Below, piece after piece: positions 34,891 to 44,039 of a stretch of 64,000 nucleotides of DNA. The number at the start of each line of letters is the position of its first letter. The stretch's first letter is position 1. Below the pieces are notes generated by a model. It saw nothing but the letters and a program-made list of their open reading frames with translations. It was not told the DNA's origin and made no database searches. The DNA is taken from contig NZ_CP033169.1 of NCBI RefSeq assembly GCF_003691585.1, forward strand, positions 3,334,312-3,398,311, read 5' to 3'. The position numbers were made by a program, and so were the translations under genes. The DNA comes from Biomaibacter acetigenes. GTDB taxonomy: Bacteria; Bacillota; Thermosediminibacteria; Thermosediminibacterales; Tepidanaerobacteraceae.

Positions 34891-35979
34891 TTACCTCCTT
34901 CCGGAGATGGCAATAAGGCTGCTACCGTCATTATGGTTTATTATCAAGCGGGAGATATCCACTACATCAATGTCCTTTATATTTCCGGATTTTATGCTGG
35001 ATGTAAGCAGACCTTCCCGGGAAAGCACCAGAATTTCATCATCATACACAATATATACGAATTCCATGTATTTTTTGATATAGAGGGGCTGTCTTTCCAG
35101 AACATATGACCATTTAACCCGGCATTCCGGGTCCAGCATGATTATTTTAGGTCGCTGTCCGGAAGTCAATTTTGCCTCCCTTTGCTTTACCGCCACCACC
35201 ATGTAGCCATCCTGTCCTATGTCTGCGCGGAAGATGGCATCTTGAAAAATCTGTTCCCGTATTATCCTGCCTTCAAAATCGGCCTTGAAAACCCGGTCTT
35301 CGGCCACAGCCTCCACTCCGTCGGGCATGATCCCGGAGAGGAGTATCATTACAGTCCGGTCTATCTGCCACAGGATAAGACCCTCGGAATTTACAAGCAC
35401 CATTTTGCCCGACAGGTTTTCATCCATCAAATTGAGCACCGTATAAGATCCGGATTTTGAAGACCGGCCCGAAATTATGCGGCCATCCACGGGAATCAAC
35501 CACAAAACCGTTCCTTTTTTATTCAGGAGGGCTGCATAATCCCTGTCTTTGAGTTTGCCGGCAAGCAGCAGGAAATCCCCTTCAAAACTCAAGACAGCAG
35601 GATTTTCAAGGAAATTATCCTTCCGGAACTCCAGTTCCCCTGCCGCATTCCACATCTCCAGGGTGCTGTCCCGGTTCACCGTAAAGCCCCCGGGCCCCAT
35701 CCACAGCAGTTCTTTTCCCTCCAGCCTCTTTTCCCAGAACACCTTGCCGCCACCGTCCAGCCTTTTTAAAACGCCCCTGTCAAAATTGAAGAAGCCATCA
35801 TCACCGGCCCAGGACATTTTTCCGGGCAGCCTGAGAATTTCCCGGGTTTTTTGAGTTTTTGAGAGGGCATTTTTTGAAAGGCCTATGGGGTTTGAATCCA
35901 TGATAATCATCAGCACAATCACCAGTACCAGTAAAATCCCGCTAAACATCATGCTATTGGCGGGAATCTTGCGGGTCAA
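34891..35979 (-). CDS. Membrane-anchored beta-propeller-like protein of unknown function
   Basis: A 362-residue protein with an N-terminal span (about 12-29) and an extracytoplasmic region of repeats (KVFWEKRLEGKELLW, GTVLWLIPVDGRIISG, EGLILWQIDRTV, VKWSYVLERQPLYI) that look like PQQ/WD blades; similar Clostridia proteins are annotated DUF5711. The start is TTG at 35979, seven bases after AGGAGGTG and just past the stop of the TPR gene. Function is unknown; the neighbours (TPR, CvpA) are also envelope proteins. Confidence 0.75.
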   Translation of the reverse strand: MTRKIPANSMMFSGILLVLVIVLMIIMDSNPIGLSKNALSKTQKTREILRLPGKMSWAGDDGFFNFDRGVLKRLDGGGKVFWEKRLEGKELLWMGPGGFTVNRDSTLEMWNAAGELEFRKDNFLENPAVLSFEGDFLLLAGKLKDRDYAALLNKKGTVLWLIPVDGRIISGRSSKSGSYTVLNLMDENLSGKMVLVNSEGLILWQIDRTVMILLSGIMPDGVEAVAEDRVFKADFEGRIIREQIFQDAIFRADIGQDGYMVVAVKQREAKLTSGQRPKIIMLDPECRVKWSYVLERQPLYIKKYMEFVYIVYDDEILVLSREGLLTSSIKSGNIKDIDVVDISRLIINHNDGSSLIAISGRR

Positions 35980-35984
35980 CCTTT

Positions 35985-36518
35985 TCACCTCCTCGAAAGC
36001 AGGAAGTACATTATCACCCCGATAATTATACCCAGTACCCACCAATATTTTCCAATACCCGGCTTATTTGATTCCTTCATGTCTGCACTATCATAGTAGT
36101 CGCTCTGGCGGCGGCTTTCCAGACTTATGGACTTTTTATAGAAGCTTACATACTTGTCTATTTTTTTCTGTTTCTTGTAGATCACTGCCAGGTTGTTATA
36201 CGGCACGGGGTTGTCGGGGTCCATCACCGCCGCTTTTTTATAATACTCCTCTGCTTCATCGAGATCCCCGGCTTCAAAAAAAATATTGCCGAGATTGCTG
36301 GCCGCCGATGAAAAATCGGGCTTGAGCTCCAGGGCTTTTAAAAAATACTTTTTTGCTTCTTCAAAGTCTTGCTGCCGGGCATAGATGATGCCCAGTTTGT
36401 TATAGGCCTCAGCATTGCCGGGTTCGCGGCTTATTAATGTATTGAACAAGTCTCTTGCCCTGTCATATTCTCCCAGGTTCATCAATTTCTTGCCTTCCAC
36501 CATCAAATCTTCTGCCAT
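35985..36518 (-). CDS. Tetratricopeptide-repeat protein with a C-terminal membrane anchor
   Basis: A 177-residue protein with about three and a half TPR units (residues 5-125), for example YNKLGIIYARQQDFEEAKKYFLKALELKPD in two halves, and a C-terminal span (about 155-173) ending LLSRR, so it is a tail-anchored scaffold facing the cytoplasm. It is upstream of the beta-propeller-like gene in the same transcript. Partner is unknown. Confidence 0.85.
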   Translation of the reverse strand: MAEDLMVEGKKLMNLGEYDRARDLFNTLISREPGNAEAYNKLGIIYARQQDFEEAKKYFLKALELKPDFSSAASNLGNIFFEAGDLDEAEEYYKKAAVMDPDNPVPYNNLAVIYKKQKKIDKYVSFYKKSISLESRRQSDYYDSADMKESNKPGIGKYWWVLGIIIGVIMYFLLSRR

Positions 36519-36705
36519 ACCTGATGCCAGATGCCGGATCTTTTATCCGGACTTCTCATCTGGCCTTCTCACCTCATTTCTTAAAATGACCTCTCGCCTT
36601 ATCAGATGCCGGATTGGAGGCCAGATATCAGATTAAGCAGGAATTTGCAAATCGCAAATTACCTCAATTCCGACTTCAGACCTCCGGCCTTTAGCTTATA
36701 TTATA
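36519..36705. repeat. Repeat-rich spacer with direct and inverted repeats
   Basis: CAGATGCCGGAT occurs twice (36528-36539 and 36603-36614). CCGGAT/ATCCGG form a hairpin at 36534-36550 and AATTTGC/GCAAATT another at 36642-36660. Near 36668 the run CCGACTTCAGACCTCCGGCC resembles a degenerate GACTTCnGACCTCC repeat also seen near 56400. No gene is seen. Confidence 0.6.
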
Positions 36706-37746
36706 TCATTCTATCTTAAAACTAAAAAACCTCCTGCATAAAAGTAAAAATGCAAAAAAAATGCCGACAATTCCGAATAAGGGGTAGATGAAACCTATCA
36801 GGTTGGAAAACCCCCAGCTGGTAAAGGGCACTCCCAGAAAGAGGCCGAGCAGGGCGTGATCAAAACTTATCCTGAATTTGCGGGATACGCTTTGGGCAAA
36901 GGCAAAACCAAAGGAAAGAGCTGTAGTCAGCATGGCACAGAGCAGGATGATAACGGAAGCCCAGTACAAGCTCATATTTAGAGTTGAAGCGATGTGCATG
37001 AGGGGTATCTCCACACCCGAAAGCTCCCGGAAATAGGCCGAGGTCATCAAATATAACAGGGTCGCCATGACAAACAGCGTCACAGATGCTATGAAACTGG
37101 CCCCGTAGACTACTCCGGGCTTTTTGGTGTAAGTCCCCAGAGATGAAAGCACTACACATCCGGATGTCATGTTGAAGCTTACATAAACCAGCGCGGAAAA
37201 AAGCCATCCCTTCCCGGCCGACGGAACCATTTCCATCAAAGAAGCCATGTCCTTGAAACCTTCCAGGCCGTGGTAACCTATTAAAAAAGTCAGGATTACC
37301 ATCACCGGTACCATAACCCTGTTAAACCCCGCCAACCCGTTTACGCCGTTCTTAAGCCAGAGCACACAGCCTATACAAAGAAAAATAACGGCTGGCAGGT
37401 AAGGGATTTTCATGCCCTCCCACAGCACAGCTCCGCATCCTGAAAGCATTATGTAATAGCCTCCCAGCAAAAACAAGTCCGATATAAGCTCAAAAAGCAG
37501 CATAAGTTTTTTTCCGGAGAAGGGCAGCAGTATATCCCTTATGGAAACTGACTGGTGTCTTATGGCAAGGCTGAGGATAAAGCTACCCAGAAAAAAGAAC
37601 AAGATACATGTTATTACAATGCCTGCCAGCCCCATTTTACCGTAAACTGTAAAAAAGCGCATTATTTCCTGCCCCGAAGCAAACCCCGCTCCTATGAGGG
37701 TGCCTGCATAGATAAATCCAAGATCGACCCAATCCCTGAGACTCAT
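36706..37746 (-). CDS. YkvI-family membrane protein
   Basis: A 346-residue membrane protein with about ten spans, opening with GFIYAGTLIGAGFASGQEIM, the clear signature of the YkvI family, distantly related to sodium-coupled APC-fold transporters. Substrate is unknown. It is transcribed away from the divergent yyaC gene. Confidence 0.85.
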   Translation of the reverse strand: MSLRDWVDLGFIYAGTLIGAGFASGQEIMRFFTVYGKMGLAGIVITCILFFFLGSFILSLAIRHQSVSIRDILLPFSGKKLMLLFELISDLFLLGGYYIMLSGCGAVLWEGMKIPYLPAVIFLCIGCVLWLKNGVNGLAGFNRVMVPVMVILTFLIGYHGLEGFKDMASLMEMVPSAGKGWLFSALVYVSFNMTSGCVVLSSLGTYTKKPGVVYGASFIASVTLFVMATLLYLMTSAYFRELSGVEIPLMHIASTLNMSLYWASVIILLCAMLTTALSFGFAFAQSVSRKFRISFDHALLGLFLGVPFTSWGFSNLIGFIYPLFGIVGIFFAFLLLCRRFFSFKIE

Positions 37747-37892
37747 GGCAATCCCCTCCCATCAAACAAGCAGAACACATTCAAAACATATTATGATTAA
37801 AACCCGGAAATATGACACATAATTCTAAGGAATACTAAATTATGGAATTACATATAATCATATTAACATAAAAAGCATGCGGGAGGAAAATC

Positions 37893-38459
37893 ATGCTTCT
37901 GGAAAATCCACTTATCAAACCAAGAGACTTCAGAGTTCACATAGACGCTCCATACGCCCGGGAAATTTTTTCGGAATACTTTTTTAGAATGCTCAGCGAA
38001 ACTCATGCTTCTTCGCCGGTGATAATACTTTGTATAGGAACAGACCGCTCCACGGGCGATTCCCTGGGCCCCCTGGTGGGGGAAATGTTAAAAAAATCCT
38101 GCAGCCATGCCAGGGTTCTGGGGACTTTGTCCGAGCCTGTCCATGCCGGGAATCTGGCAAAGGTGCTGGATGAAATAAATGAAAAATATCCGGACCCATT
38201 TATAATTGCCATAGACGCTTCCCTGGGCCGTTCCGAAAACGTGGGAACCATAAAGCTTGCACGGGGCTCCATAAAACCGGGCGCCGGAGTCAACAAGGAC
38301 CTGCCCCCGGTAGGCAACTTTCACATCACCGGCATTGTAAATGTGGGTGGATTTATGGAATATTTCGTGTTGCAAAATACCCGCCTTTATCTGGTTATGA
38401 AAATGGCGGAGATCATTTCTGAAGGCATAAACAAGGGGCTCTCAAAATTTTTCAGCTAA
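37893..38459 (+). CDS. yyaC: Spore protease YyaC
   Basis: A 188-residue homologue of the YyaC protein, related to the germination protease GPR fold. Conserved features are CIGTDRSTGDSLGPLVG (about 52-68), ALGT-like RVLGTLSEPVHA, IAIDASLGR and a C-terminal GGFMEYFVLQNTRL. GGGAGG precedes the ATG. It supports spore formation in the organism. It is the only plus-strand gene between 7.1 and 46.2 kb and has its own terminator. Confidence 0.93.
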   Translation: MLLENPLIKPRDFRVHIDAPYAREIFSEYFFRMLSETHASSPVIILCIGTDRSTGDSLGPLVGEMLKKSCSHARVLGTLSEPVHAGNLAKVLDEINEKYPDPFIIAIDASLGRSENVGTIKLARGSIKPGAGVNKDLPPVGNFHITGIVNVGGFMEYFVLQNTRLYLVMKMAEIISEGINKGLSKFFS

Positions 38460-38490
38460 AAACGGCCTAAATCAAAGCATTAAAAATAAA

Positions 38491-38518
38491 AGGAATTGCC
38501 TTGCGGCAATTCTTTCTT
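38491..38518 (+). terminator. Terminator between convergent yyaC and ykuS-like genes
   Basis: Perfect 8-base stem GAATTGCC/GGCAATTC with a TTGC loop followed by TTTCTT on the plus strand. Confidence 0.8.
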
Positions 38519-38541
38519 AATCGAACATCGAATCTCGAAAC

Positions 38542-38772
38542 TTATAGTTTGGCTTTCAATTCTTCTAAAATCTGTTCTGCTGTTTTGCCCTGGGCATTGA
38601 TGACGGGTATGTTCTGTATCATATCTTCCATCCCCATGAAATTATCATCAATGCCGTTGACGATGACGGCATCGGCCTTTACATCGCCCATGCGGGTCAC
38701 ACCATAACCCTCCCGCTCCAGGGTCCTTTTTATTGGAGAAAGAGAATCATCCACTGCTACGGTTCTTTTCAT
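38542..38772 (-). CDS. UPF0180 (YkuS) family small protein
   Basis: A 76-residue protein of the UPF0180/YkuS family: VAVDDSLSPIKRTLEREGYGV followed by DAVIVNGIDDNFMGMED and VINAQGKTAEQILEEL. Function is unknown. It is the shorter of two adjacent paralogues, 13 bases downstream of the other. Confidence 0.85.
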   Translation of the reverse strand: MKRTVAVDDSLSPIKRTLEREGYGVTRMGDVKADAVIVNGIDDNFMGMEDMIQNIPVINAQGKTAEQILEELKAKL

Positions 38773-38785
38773 GTCCCCACTCCTT

Positions 38786-39082
38786 TTAAATAAAATGCTC
38801 GTAAACCCGGTTTTTTATGATTTCATACACTTCTTCCGGAGTCCTATCCTGGGCATTTACCAGAAGAACCCCGTACGGAAATTCCTCATTGGTATCTCCC
38901 GACAGTGGGTCTATCACTCTGTTGTAAGTGGTAGTATAAATATCTTCCAGCTTTCTTCCGGTATATACCACGGCATCCACCACCATATTGGGTTCTCTCC
39001 ATGATACCGTTATATATCCCCTGCTTCTCAAATACTCACCTATATCCTCCAGGCCATCTTCCAGGGCAATGACCCGGGTCAT
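38786..39082 (-). CDS. UPF0180-like small protein, longer paralogue
   Basis: A 98-residue protein sharing the plan of its neighbour (VIALEDGLEDIGEYLRSRGY, DAVVYTGRKLED, LLVNAQDRTPEEVYEI) with a central insertion of about 20 residues. The ATG at 39082 is chosen for GGAGGTGG upstream. The two genes probably arose by tandem duplication. Function unknown. Confidence 0.8.
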   Translation of the reverse strand: MTRVIALEDGLEDIGEYLRSRGYITVSWREPNMVVDAVVYTGRKLEDIYTTTYNRVIDPLSGDTNEEFPYGVLLVNAQDRTPEEVYEIIKNRVYEHFI

Positions 39083-39105
39083 TTTTACCACCTCCGCCAT
39101 TTTTA

Positions 39106-39990
39106 TTATCCTCGGAAGTGAGTAAAATTATTCCCTATCACCTTCAGAGCCCTGGGCATTATCGAAAAACTTACCGGCGTACAGCCGATGCAGTCGCCAT
39201 CGGCATGCGCTGCGGTGGGTATCTCAAAACTTATTTTAACCTGTTTTCCTCTGAAAACTTCAAATGCAGGATGGCTTTTATGGCCTCCACTGAAGACCCG
39301 GGGCAAAAACCTTAAAATTTCCAGGCGGCTCATATCATTCACCAGGCATACTTCCAGCAGACCATCATCCACCAGAGCATCGGGGCAGATCATCATTCCC
39401 CCGCCGTAAAAGCTTGCATTTCCCACCGCTGCCAGCCAGAGCTTTCGGTGGTATGTTTTTCCATCAACTTCCACTACGGCTTTCCTTGGCGAAAAATGTA
39501 TAAGAGTCGTAATAAGTGCAAAAATATATGCTGGAGTTCCAGATAAAAATTTCACATCCTCATTGGTGGCTCTGGCCACCTCAGCATCCAGCCCTACTCC
39601 CGCCACATTAATAAAAAAACCTTTTTCATGCCTGCCCAGGTCAATATACTGGGTATGGCCCTGCTCAAGCACAGCCAGGGCATCCTTTGGGTCCTGGGGT
39701 ATCCCGATGGTCCTTATAAAATCATTACCGGTTCCCGCCGGAATAATTCCCATCTCCACATCGGAAAGCGCAAGCCCGTTGCCCACTTCGCATATGGTGC
39801 CATCACCGCCCACAGCAACAACCCTTGTAAAACCCCGGTTCCTGGCTCCGGCTGCTATCTCCGCAGCCTCTCCCGGAGCTTGCGTAAATACAAAATCAAA
39901 TGGAAACTTTATATGGTACTTGATATTATTCCAGATTTTCAGGCATTTACCCCTGCCTGCCACGGGATTCACAACAAATAATGTCTTCAT
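39106..39990 (-). CDS. Diacylglycerol kinase-family lipid kinase
   Basis: A 294-residue DgkB/YegS/BmrU-type kinase with NPVAGRGK near the N-terminus, the nucleotide loop VAVGGDGTICEVGNGL (about 59-74) and GIIPAGTGNDFIRT (about 85-98). It phosphorylates diacylglycerol or a related lipid, feeding phospholipid turnover. It lies upstream of the UPF0180 pair. Confidence 0.93.
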   Translation of the reverse strand: MKTLFVVNPVAGRGKCLKIWNNIKYHIKFPFDFVFTQAPGEAAEIAAGARNRGFTRVVAVGGDGTICEVGNGLALSDVEMGIIPAGTGNDFIRTIGIPQDPKDALAVLEQGHTQYIDLGRHEKGFFINVAGVGLDAEVARATNEDVKFLSGTPAYIFALITTLIHFSPRKAVVEVDGKTYHRKLWLAAVGNASFYGGGMMICPDALVDDGLLEVCLVNDMSRLEILRFLPRVFSGGHKSHPAFEVFRGKQVKISFEIPTAAHADGDCIGCTPVSFSIMPRALKVIGNNFTHFRG

Positions 39991-40014
39991 GTTGCCCCCT
40001 TGTCCGCCAAAAGA

Positions 40015-40036
40015 AAACCCAACTTTCGTTGGGTTT
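40015..40036 (-). terminator. Terminator after the bactofilin gene
   Basis: Stem AAACCCAAC/GTTGGGTTT with a TTTC loop; on the minus strand TTCTTTT follows. It overlaps the bactofilin stop codon and ends the M23 peptidase-bactofilin message. Confidence 0.8.
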
Positions 40037-40445
40037 AATTCACGGCTTTTTGTTCATTTTTTACCAGCTTTAAACTTTTATCAAAGGCTTTATTCTGCAT
40101 CTCACACTTTCCCTCCAGCAGGCCCCCATCTTCTATTACGAGGCTGGCCACTTTTATGTCTCCCATTACTTTGCCGGTAGCCCTGATCTCCATCTTCCCC
40201 TCCAGCAACACATTTCCGCTGTATGCACCCGCTATGACCGCATGGCGGGCTTTGATATCCGCATTTACCACACCACTTTCGGTTATGATAACATCACCGG
40301 TGCTTTCTATTTCTCCCTCGACCTTTCCTTCGATCCTGAGAATACCGGCTGCCTTTATCTTACCGTCGAACTCTGTGCCGGCACCGAGAATAGTGTCAAC
40401 TTTGTCCATGCTCATAGATACCCCCTCAGTTTTCTTGCCGAACAT
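40035..40445 (-). CDS. Bactofilin-family polymer-forming protein
   Basis: A 136-residue bactofilin (DUF583): a right-handed beta-helix core (about 17-110) with short repeats such as IKAAGILRIEGKVEGEI, GDVIITESGVV and GKVMGDIKVASLVIEDGG. Bactofilins self-assemble into membrane-linked filaments and often work with M23 peptidases in cell-shape control; exactly such a peptidase gene lies 12 bases upstream in the same transcript. Confidence 0.92.
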   Translation of the reverse strand: MFGKKTEGVSMSMDKVDTILGAGTEFDGKIKAAGILRIEGKVEGEIESTGDVIITESGVVNADIKARHAVIAGAYSGNVLLEGKMEIRATGKVMGDIKVASLVIEDGGLLEGKCEMQNKAFDKSLKLVKNEQKAVN

Positions 40446-40457
40446 CGCCTTCCTCCT

Positions 40458-41372
40458 TCATTGTAAATAATTGGCTGGGTTCTTAAGCGTTCCATTTACA
40501 CTGACTATATAGTGGACATGAGGTCCTGTGCTTCGGCCGGTATTCCCCACTTTAGCGATTATCTGACCCTTCTTAACCTTCTGACCTCTTTTCACAAGGA
40601 TTTTCGAGGTGTGACCATAGGATGTTTCAAAACCATAGCCATGGCTTATGGTGACCATGTTGCCGTACCCATGCTTGTAACCAACAAAGACTACCATTCC
40701 ATCAGCCGCAGCGCGTATGGATGTACCGTAAGGAGCCGCAATATCCAGTCCGTCGTGGAATTCCCTCCGGAAACCAAAGGGTGATCTCCTGTAGCCGAAA
40801 TCCGAAGTTATCCTGCCGTCTACGGGCCATATGGATGGAGTAGAAGCCAGGCGCTGGTTTCTCTGTATCACCGCATTTTTCAATTCTTTCAGGCTTTCCT
40901 CCTGCTGAGGCAGCTTGGATTCCAGAATCTGCAGGTCCTGCATGGCTTTTTCCCGGTCTATGCCGCCTCTAGAAGCCAGCATGTAATTCCTTTCATTATC
41001 GGCCACTTGCTTTGCGTCAATGTTTTTTTTTAAGGCAGGATCATTTTTCAGGAGACTTCTGAGGTCATTGTCCAATTTTTCAAGACTCTGCATCTTTTCT
41101 TCAAGGGTTTGAGTCTTTTTAACAAAATAATCCAGCTGCTGCTGCAATTTGTTATAATCCCTCACCTTAACCGTGAGATCCTGGTTGCTGGCTTTTATCT
41201 CTTTATAGGAAATGGACAAATTCACCGCAAATATTGTAACAGCCGCCACGATCCCCGCAAATAGCCCCCCTAAAATCTTGAGAATGATGATTGGAATGGA
41301 AATAGAAAGAGTGGATTTGCCGGAATGAGGTACGATCATTAAAGTAAAGGCTTTTTCTTTCTTTTTTTTCAC
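40458..41372 (-). CDS. M23-family metallopeptidase with coiled coil
   Basis: A 304-residue cell-wall hydrolase. One N-terminal span (about 27-52), a coiled coil (about 55-165), then a LytM/M23 domain with FHDGLDIAA and GPHVHYIVS, which hold the zinc ligands (His, Asp, His) and the catalytic His, and SHGYGFETSYGH. All four key positions are present, so it is probably active on peptidoglycan crosslinks. Pairing with bactofilin suggests localised wall remodelling. Confidence 0.93.
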   Translation of the reverse strand: MKKKKEKAFTLMIVPHSGKSTLSISIPIIILKILGGLFAGIVAAVTIFAVNLSISYKEIKASNQDLTVKVRDYNKLQQQLDYFVKKTQTLEEKMQSLEKLDNDLRSLLKNDPALKKNIDAKQVADNERNYMLASRGGIDREKAMQDLQILESKLPQQEESLKELKNAVIQRNQRLASTPSIWPVDGRITSDFGYRRSPFGFRREFHDGLDIAAPYGTSIRAAADGMVVFVGYKHGYGNMVTISHGYGFETSYGHTSKILVKRGQKVKKGQIIAKVGNTGRSTGPHVHYIVSVNGTLKNPANYLQ

Positions 41373-41454
41373 TCCTGTTCATCACCACCTCTTGGGATAA
41401 ACTTATTTTATATTTCGACACCATATAATAAAAATCCTTCCTCTTGAGTAAAAA

Positions 41455-41970
41455 TTATCCACTTATGGCCCTGGAGACAATTTCTTTTTCTTCGGGAGAA
41501 AGAGAATAATCGCAACTGCCGTTGACTATGGGCTTGAGGTAGATTCGGTTCTCATCCCTGGCGTAAATGCTGGTAATAAGCACCCCGGTGTTGTGGTCAT
41601 TTAAAAAAATCACCGAAAAGCTTAAATCACTACCTATATCCGGGAAAGCATTGTATCGTTTCATATAAATTTTTTTAATAGCCAGTTTACCCTCTTTTTC
41701 AAGCTCCTGCATTTTGTCTTTTAGACGGTCCATATCGTCTTTCACTTTCCCGACATCCGCTATATGGCTCATGAGCAATTCCTCCAGATTTTTACCTTCC
41801 ATACCGCTCATGAGCTGGTTGTATCTCCGGGTAACGGCAGATAATTTTATATTGACGAATATGAAAACAACCAGGGTAAAAAGGGAAACCGCCGTGAGCG
41901 CCAGCAGAACTTTATCAAGATTTACAGATAAAAAGTCGTTTATGATTGCAATGTAATCCGATACAGCCAT
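41455..41970 (-). CDS. DUF4446 membrane-anchored protein
   Basis: A 171-residue protein with one N-terminal span (about 20-42), a coiled coil (about 60-95) and a beta-rich C-terminal domain (KIYMKRYNAF, FSVIFLNDHNTGVLITSIYARDE). This matches DUF4446, a family often found near parAB in Clostridia. Function is unknown. Confidence 0.85.
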   Translation of the reverse strand: MAVSDYIAIINDFLSVNLDKVLLALTAVSLFTLVVFIFVNIKLSAVTRRYNQLMSGMEGKNLEELLMSHIADVGKVKDDMDRLKDKMQELEKEGKLAIKKIYMKRYNAFPDIGSDLSFSVIFLNDHNTGVLITSIYARDENRIYLKPIVNGSCDYSLSPEEKEIVSRAISG

Positions 41971-42024
41971 GGTAACTCCTCCAAAAAATTAAGTGATATA
42001 ATATTAGATTTGATATTATGTAAA

Positions 42025-42717
42025 TTACACCGGTAAATGAGAAAACGCCATGGTCAAAAAAATGGCTACAAAAATGGCGGGCAGAAGATTGCCCACTTTT
42101 ATGTTGACGTCTATCCCCAGCATATTGATGCCTATGGCAAAAATCAAAAGCCCTCCGGTGGCAGTCATCTCCTTTATAATGGCATCGGTGAGAAAGGCTT
42201 TCACATAGGCAGCCGCAAGGGTTATACCCCCCTGGTATAAAAACACCGGCAGTGCTGAAAAGGCCACTCCAATACCCATACTGGAGGAAAAAACCACCGC
42301 CGAAACACCGTCAAGGATGGATTTTATAAAAAGAGTGGTATGATTTCCCGTAAGGCCGCTTTCTATGGAGCCCATGATGGCCATGGCTCCCACGCAGTAT
42401 ATGAGACTGGCGGACACAAAAGCCCTGGTAAAATCCCCATCGCCGTCCCCGAATCTTTTTTCCAGGCTCTGGCCGAACCGGTTAAGGCGGTTTTCTATCT
42501 GTAAGACCTCTCCGAGTATTGCTCCGATGACAATGCTCAAGGTCACCACCAGGATGTTCCGGCTTTTCAAAGCCATGGAAAGGCCGATGAGCATGACGGT
42601 TATGCTCAATCCCTGCATGATGGTGCTCTTTACGTTCTCGGGAAAACCGCCCTTCAGAAAGTTGCCGAGAATAGTTCCCGCGATAATGGCGGCAGCATTT
42701 ACTATGGTTCCCAGCAT
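42025..42717 (-). CDS. DUF554 membrane protein (YdfK-like)
   Basis: A 230-residue membrane protein with about seven spans, opening with LGTIVNAAAIIAGTILGNFL and containing GAILGEVLQIE, clear marks of DUF554. The function is not established. It stands alone between DUF4446 and the cysteine desulfurase. Confidence 0.88.
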   Translation of the reverse strand: MLGTIVNAAAIIAGTILGNFLKGGFPENVKSTIMQGLSITVMLIGLSMALKSRNILVVTLSIVIGAILGEVLQIENRLNRFGQSLEKRFGDGDGDFTRAFVSASLIYCVGAMAIMGSIESGLTGNHTTLFIKSILDGVSAVVFSSSMGIGVAFSALPVFLYQGGITLAAAYVKAFLTDAIIKEMTATGGLLIFAIGINMLGIDVNIKVGNLLPAIFVAIFLTMAFSHLPV

Positions 42718-42840
42718 ATTCTATCCCCCATTTTTACATTTAGCTTTTATACCAGTCCATTATATCACCCCGGGCTTCAAGGGGGAAGACTCTTCAGCAA
42801 CTTTCAGCCCGGATACATTTTTTTACAATATGGTAGATCT

Positions 42841-43983
42841 TCAAATCCTTGAGCAAATAATATCCAGCGCCTCCAGAGCCTCATCGACCTCATCTTCAGT
42901 GTTAAACACCGAAAAGCTGAATCTCACGGCTCCTCTTTCCCCGGTGCCGATGGTTTTATGGGCCAGGGGGCTGCAGTGAAGCCCCGGGCGCACCTGAATG
43001 TCGAATTTACTATCCAGCAGGTAAGCCAGTTCCGATGAGTCAAGTTCCATGACGTTCAGGGAAACCACTGCGCACATGTGTGCCGGGTCACCGGGGCCGT
43101 AAAGGCTAATACCTTTTTTATATTTGATTCCTTCCAGGAATTTACTGGTGAGCTTTTGCTCGTGGGTCCTGATGTTTTCAATGTCTTTTTGTTTTATAAA
43201 CCGTACCCCTGCCGCCAGGCCCGCTATACCCGGGGTATTGAGGGTGCCGCTTTCCAGCCTGTCGGGGAGCATACGGGGCTGCTCCAGATGCTCTGAAAGG
43301 CTGCCGGTGCCGCCCTCTTTGATGGGGGTTATATCCACTCCCTCCCGCACATAGAGGCCTCCCGTGCCCTGGGGGCCGTAAAGCCCTTTGTGGCCCGGGA
43401 AAGCCAGGAGGTCAATATTCATCCTTTGCACATCTATAGGGATAATCCCGGCGGTCTGGGCCGCATCCACCAGAAAGAGGATGCACCTTTCCCGAGCAAT
43501 TTTACCCACCTCTTCCACAGGCAGGATGGTGCCCGTAAGATTAGAAGCATGGGTCATGGCTATAAGGCGAGTGTGGGGTTTTATGGCCTTTTTCACATCC
43601 TCGGGGTCCAGAAATCCTCTTGAATCGCACTTCACCACATCCCATTCCACACCAATCTTCTGCAGGGCAAAAAGGGGACGCGCCACCGAATTGTGTTCCA
43701 TGGAAGAGGTTATGACATGGTCGCCGGGCTTTAATACTCCTTTTATAGCCATGTTGAGGGCTTCGGTGGCATTGGATGTAAATACAATGTCTCTGGGGCT
43801 TTTTGCATTAAAAAAATCTGCCAGGAGTTCTCTCGATTCATATACAATCCTGGCTGCAGAAAGAGCCATACGGTGGCCGCTTCTACCGGGATTTGCCCCG
43901 TAGTTTTTCATGGTATTCACCACGGCATCGTAAACAGCTTCCGGTTTGGGCCATGTGGTGGCAGCATTATCGAAATATATCAT
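42841..43983 (-). CDS. Cysteine desulfurase-family aminotransferase (class V)
   Basis: A 380-residue PLP enzyme of the SufS-like group. It opens MIYFDNAATTWPKPEAV; FPGHKGLYGPQG holds the PLP-binding Lys; RPGLHCSPLAHKTIG has the active-site Cys. It would release sulfur from cysteine for Fe-S or other cofactors, though this subgroup is not well characterised. It lies 56 bases downstream of hydG; supplying sulfur for maturation of hydrogenase clusters is an attractive but unproven link. Confidence 0.9.
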   Translation of the reverse strand: MIYFDNAATTWPKPEAVYDAVVNTMKNYGANPGRSGHRMALSAARIVYESRELLADFFNAKSPRDIVFTSNATEALNMAIKGVLKPGDHVITSSMEHNSVARPLFALQKIGVEWDVVKCDSRGFLDPEDVKKAIKPHTRLIAMTHASNLTGTILPVEEVGKIARERCILFLVDAAQTAGIIPIDVQRMNIDLLAFPGHKGLYGPQGTGGLYVREGVDITPIKEGGTGSLSEHLEQPRMLPDRLESGTLNTPGIAGLAAGVRFIKQKDIENIRTHEQKLTSKFLEGIKYKKGISLYGPGDPAHMCAVVSLNVMELDSSELAYLLDSKFDIQVRPGLHCSPLAHKTIGTGERGAVRFSFSVFNTEDEVDEALEALDIICSRI

Positions 43984-44039
43984 TTACAGGCACCTCAAAA
44001 TAAATTTACCACAAAAAATATTTTCATTCCAGTATTTGA

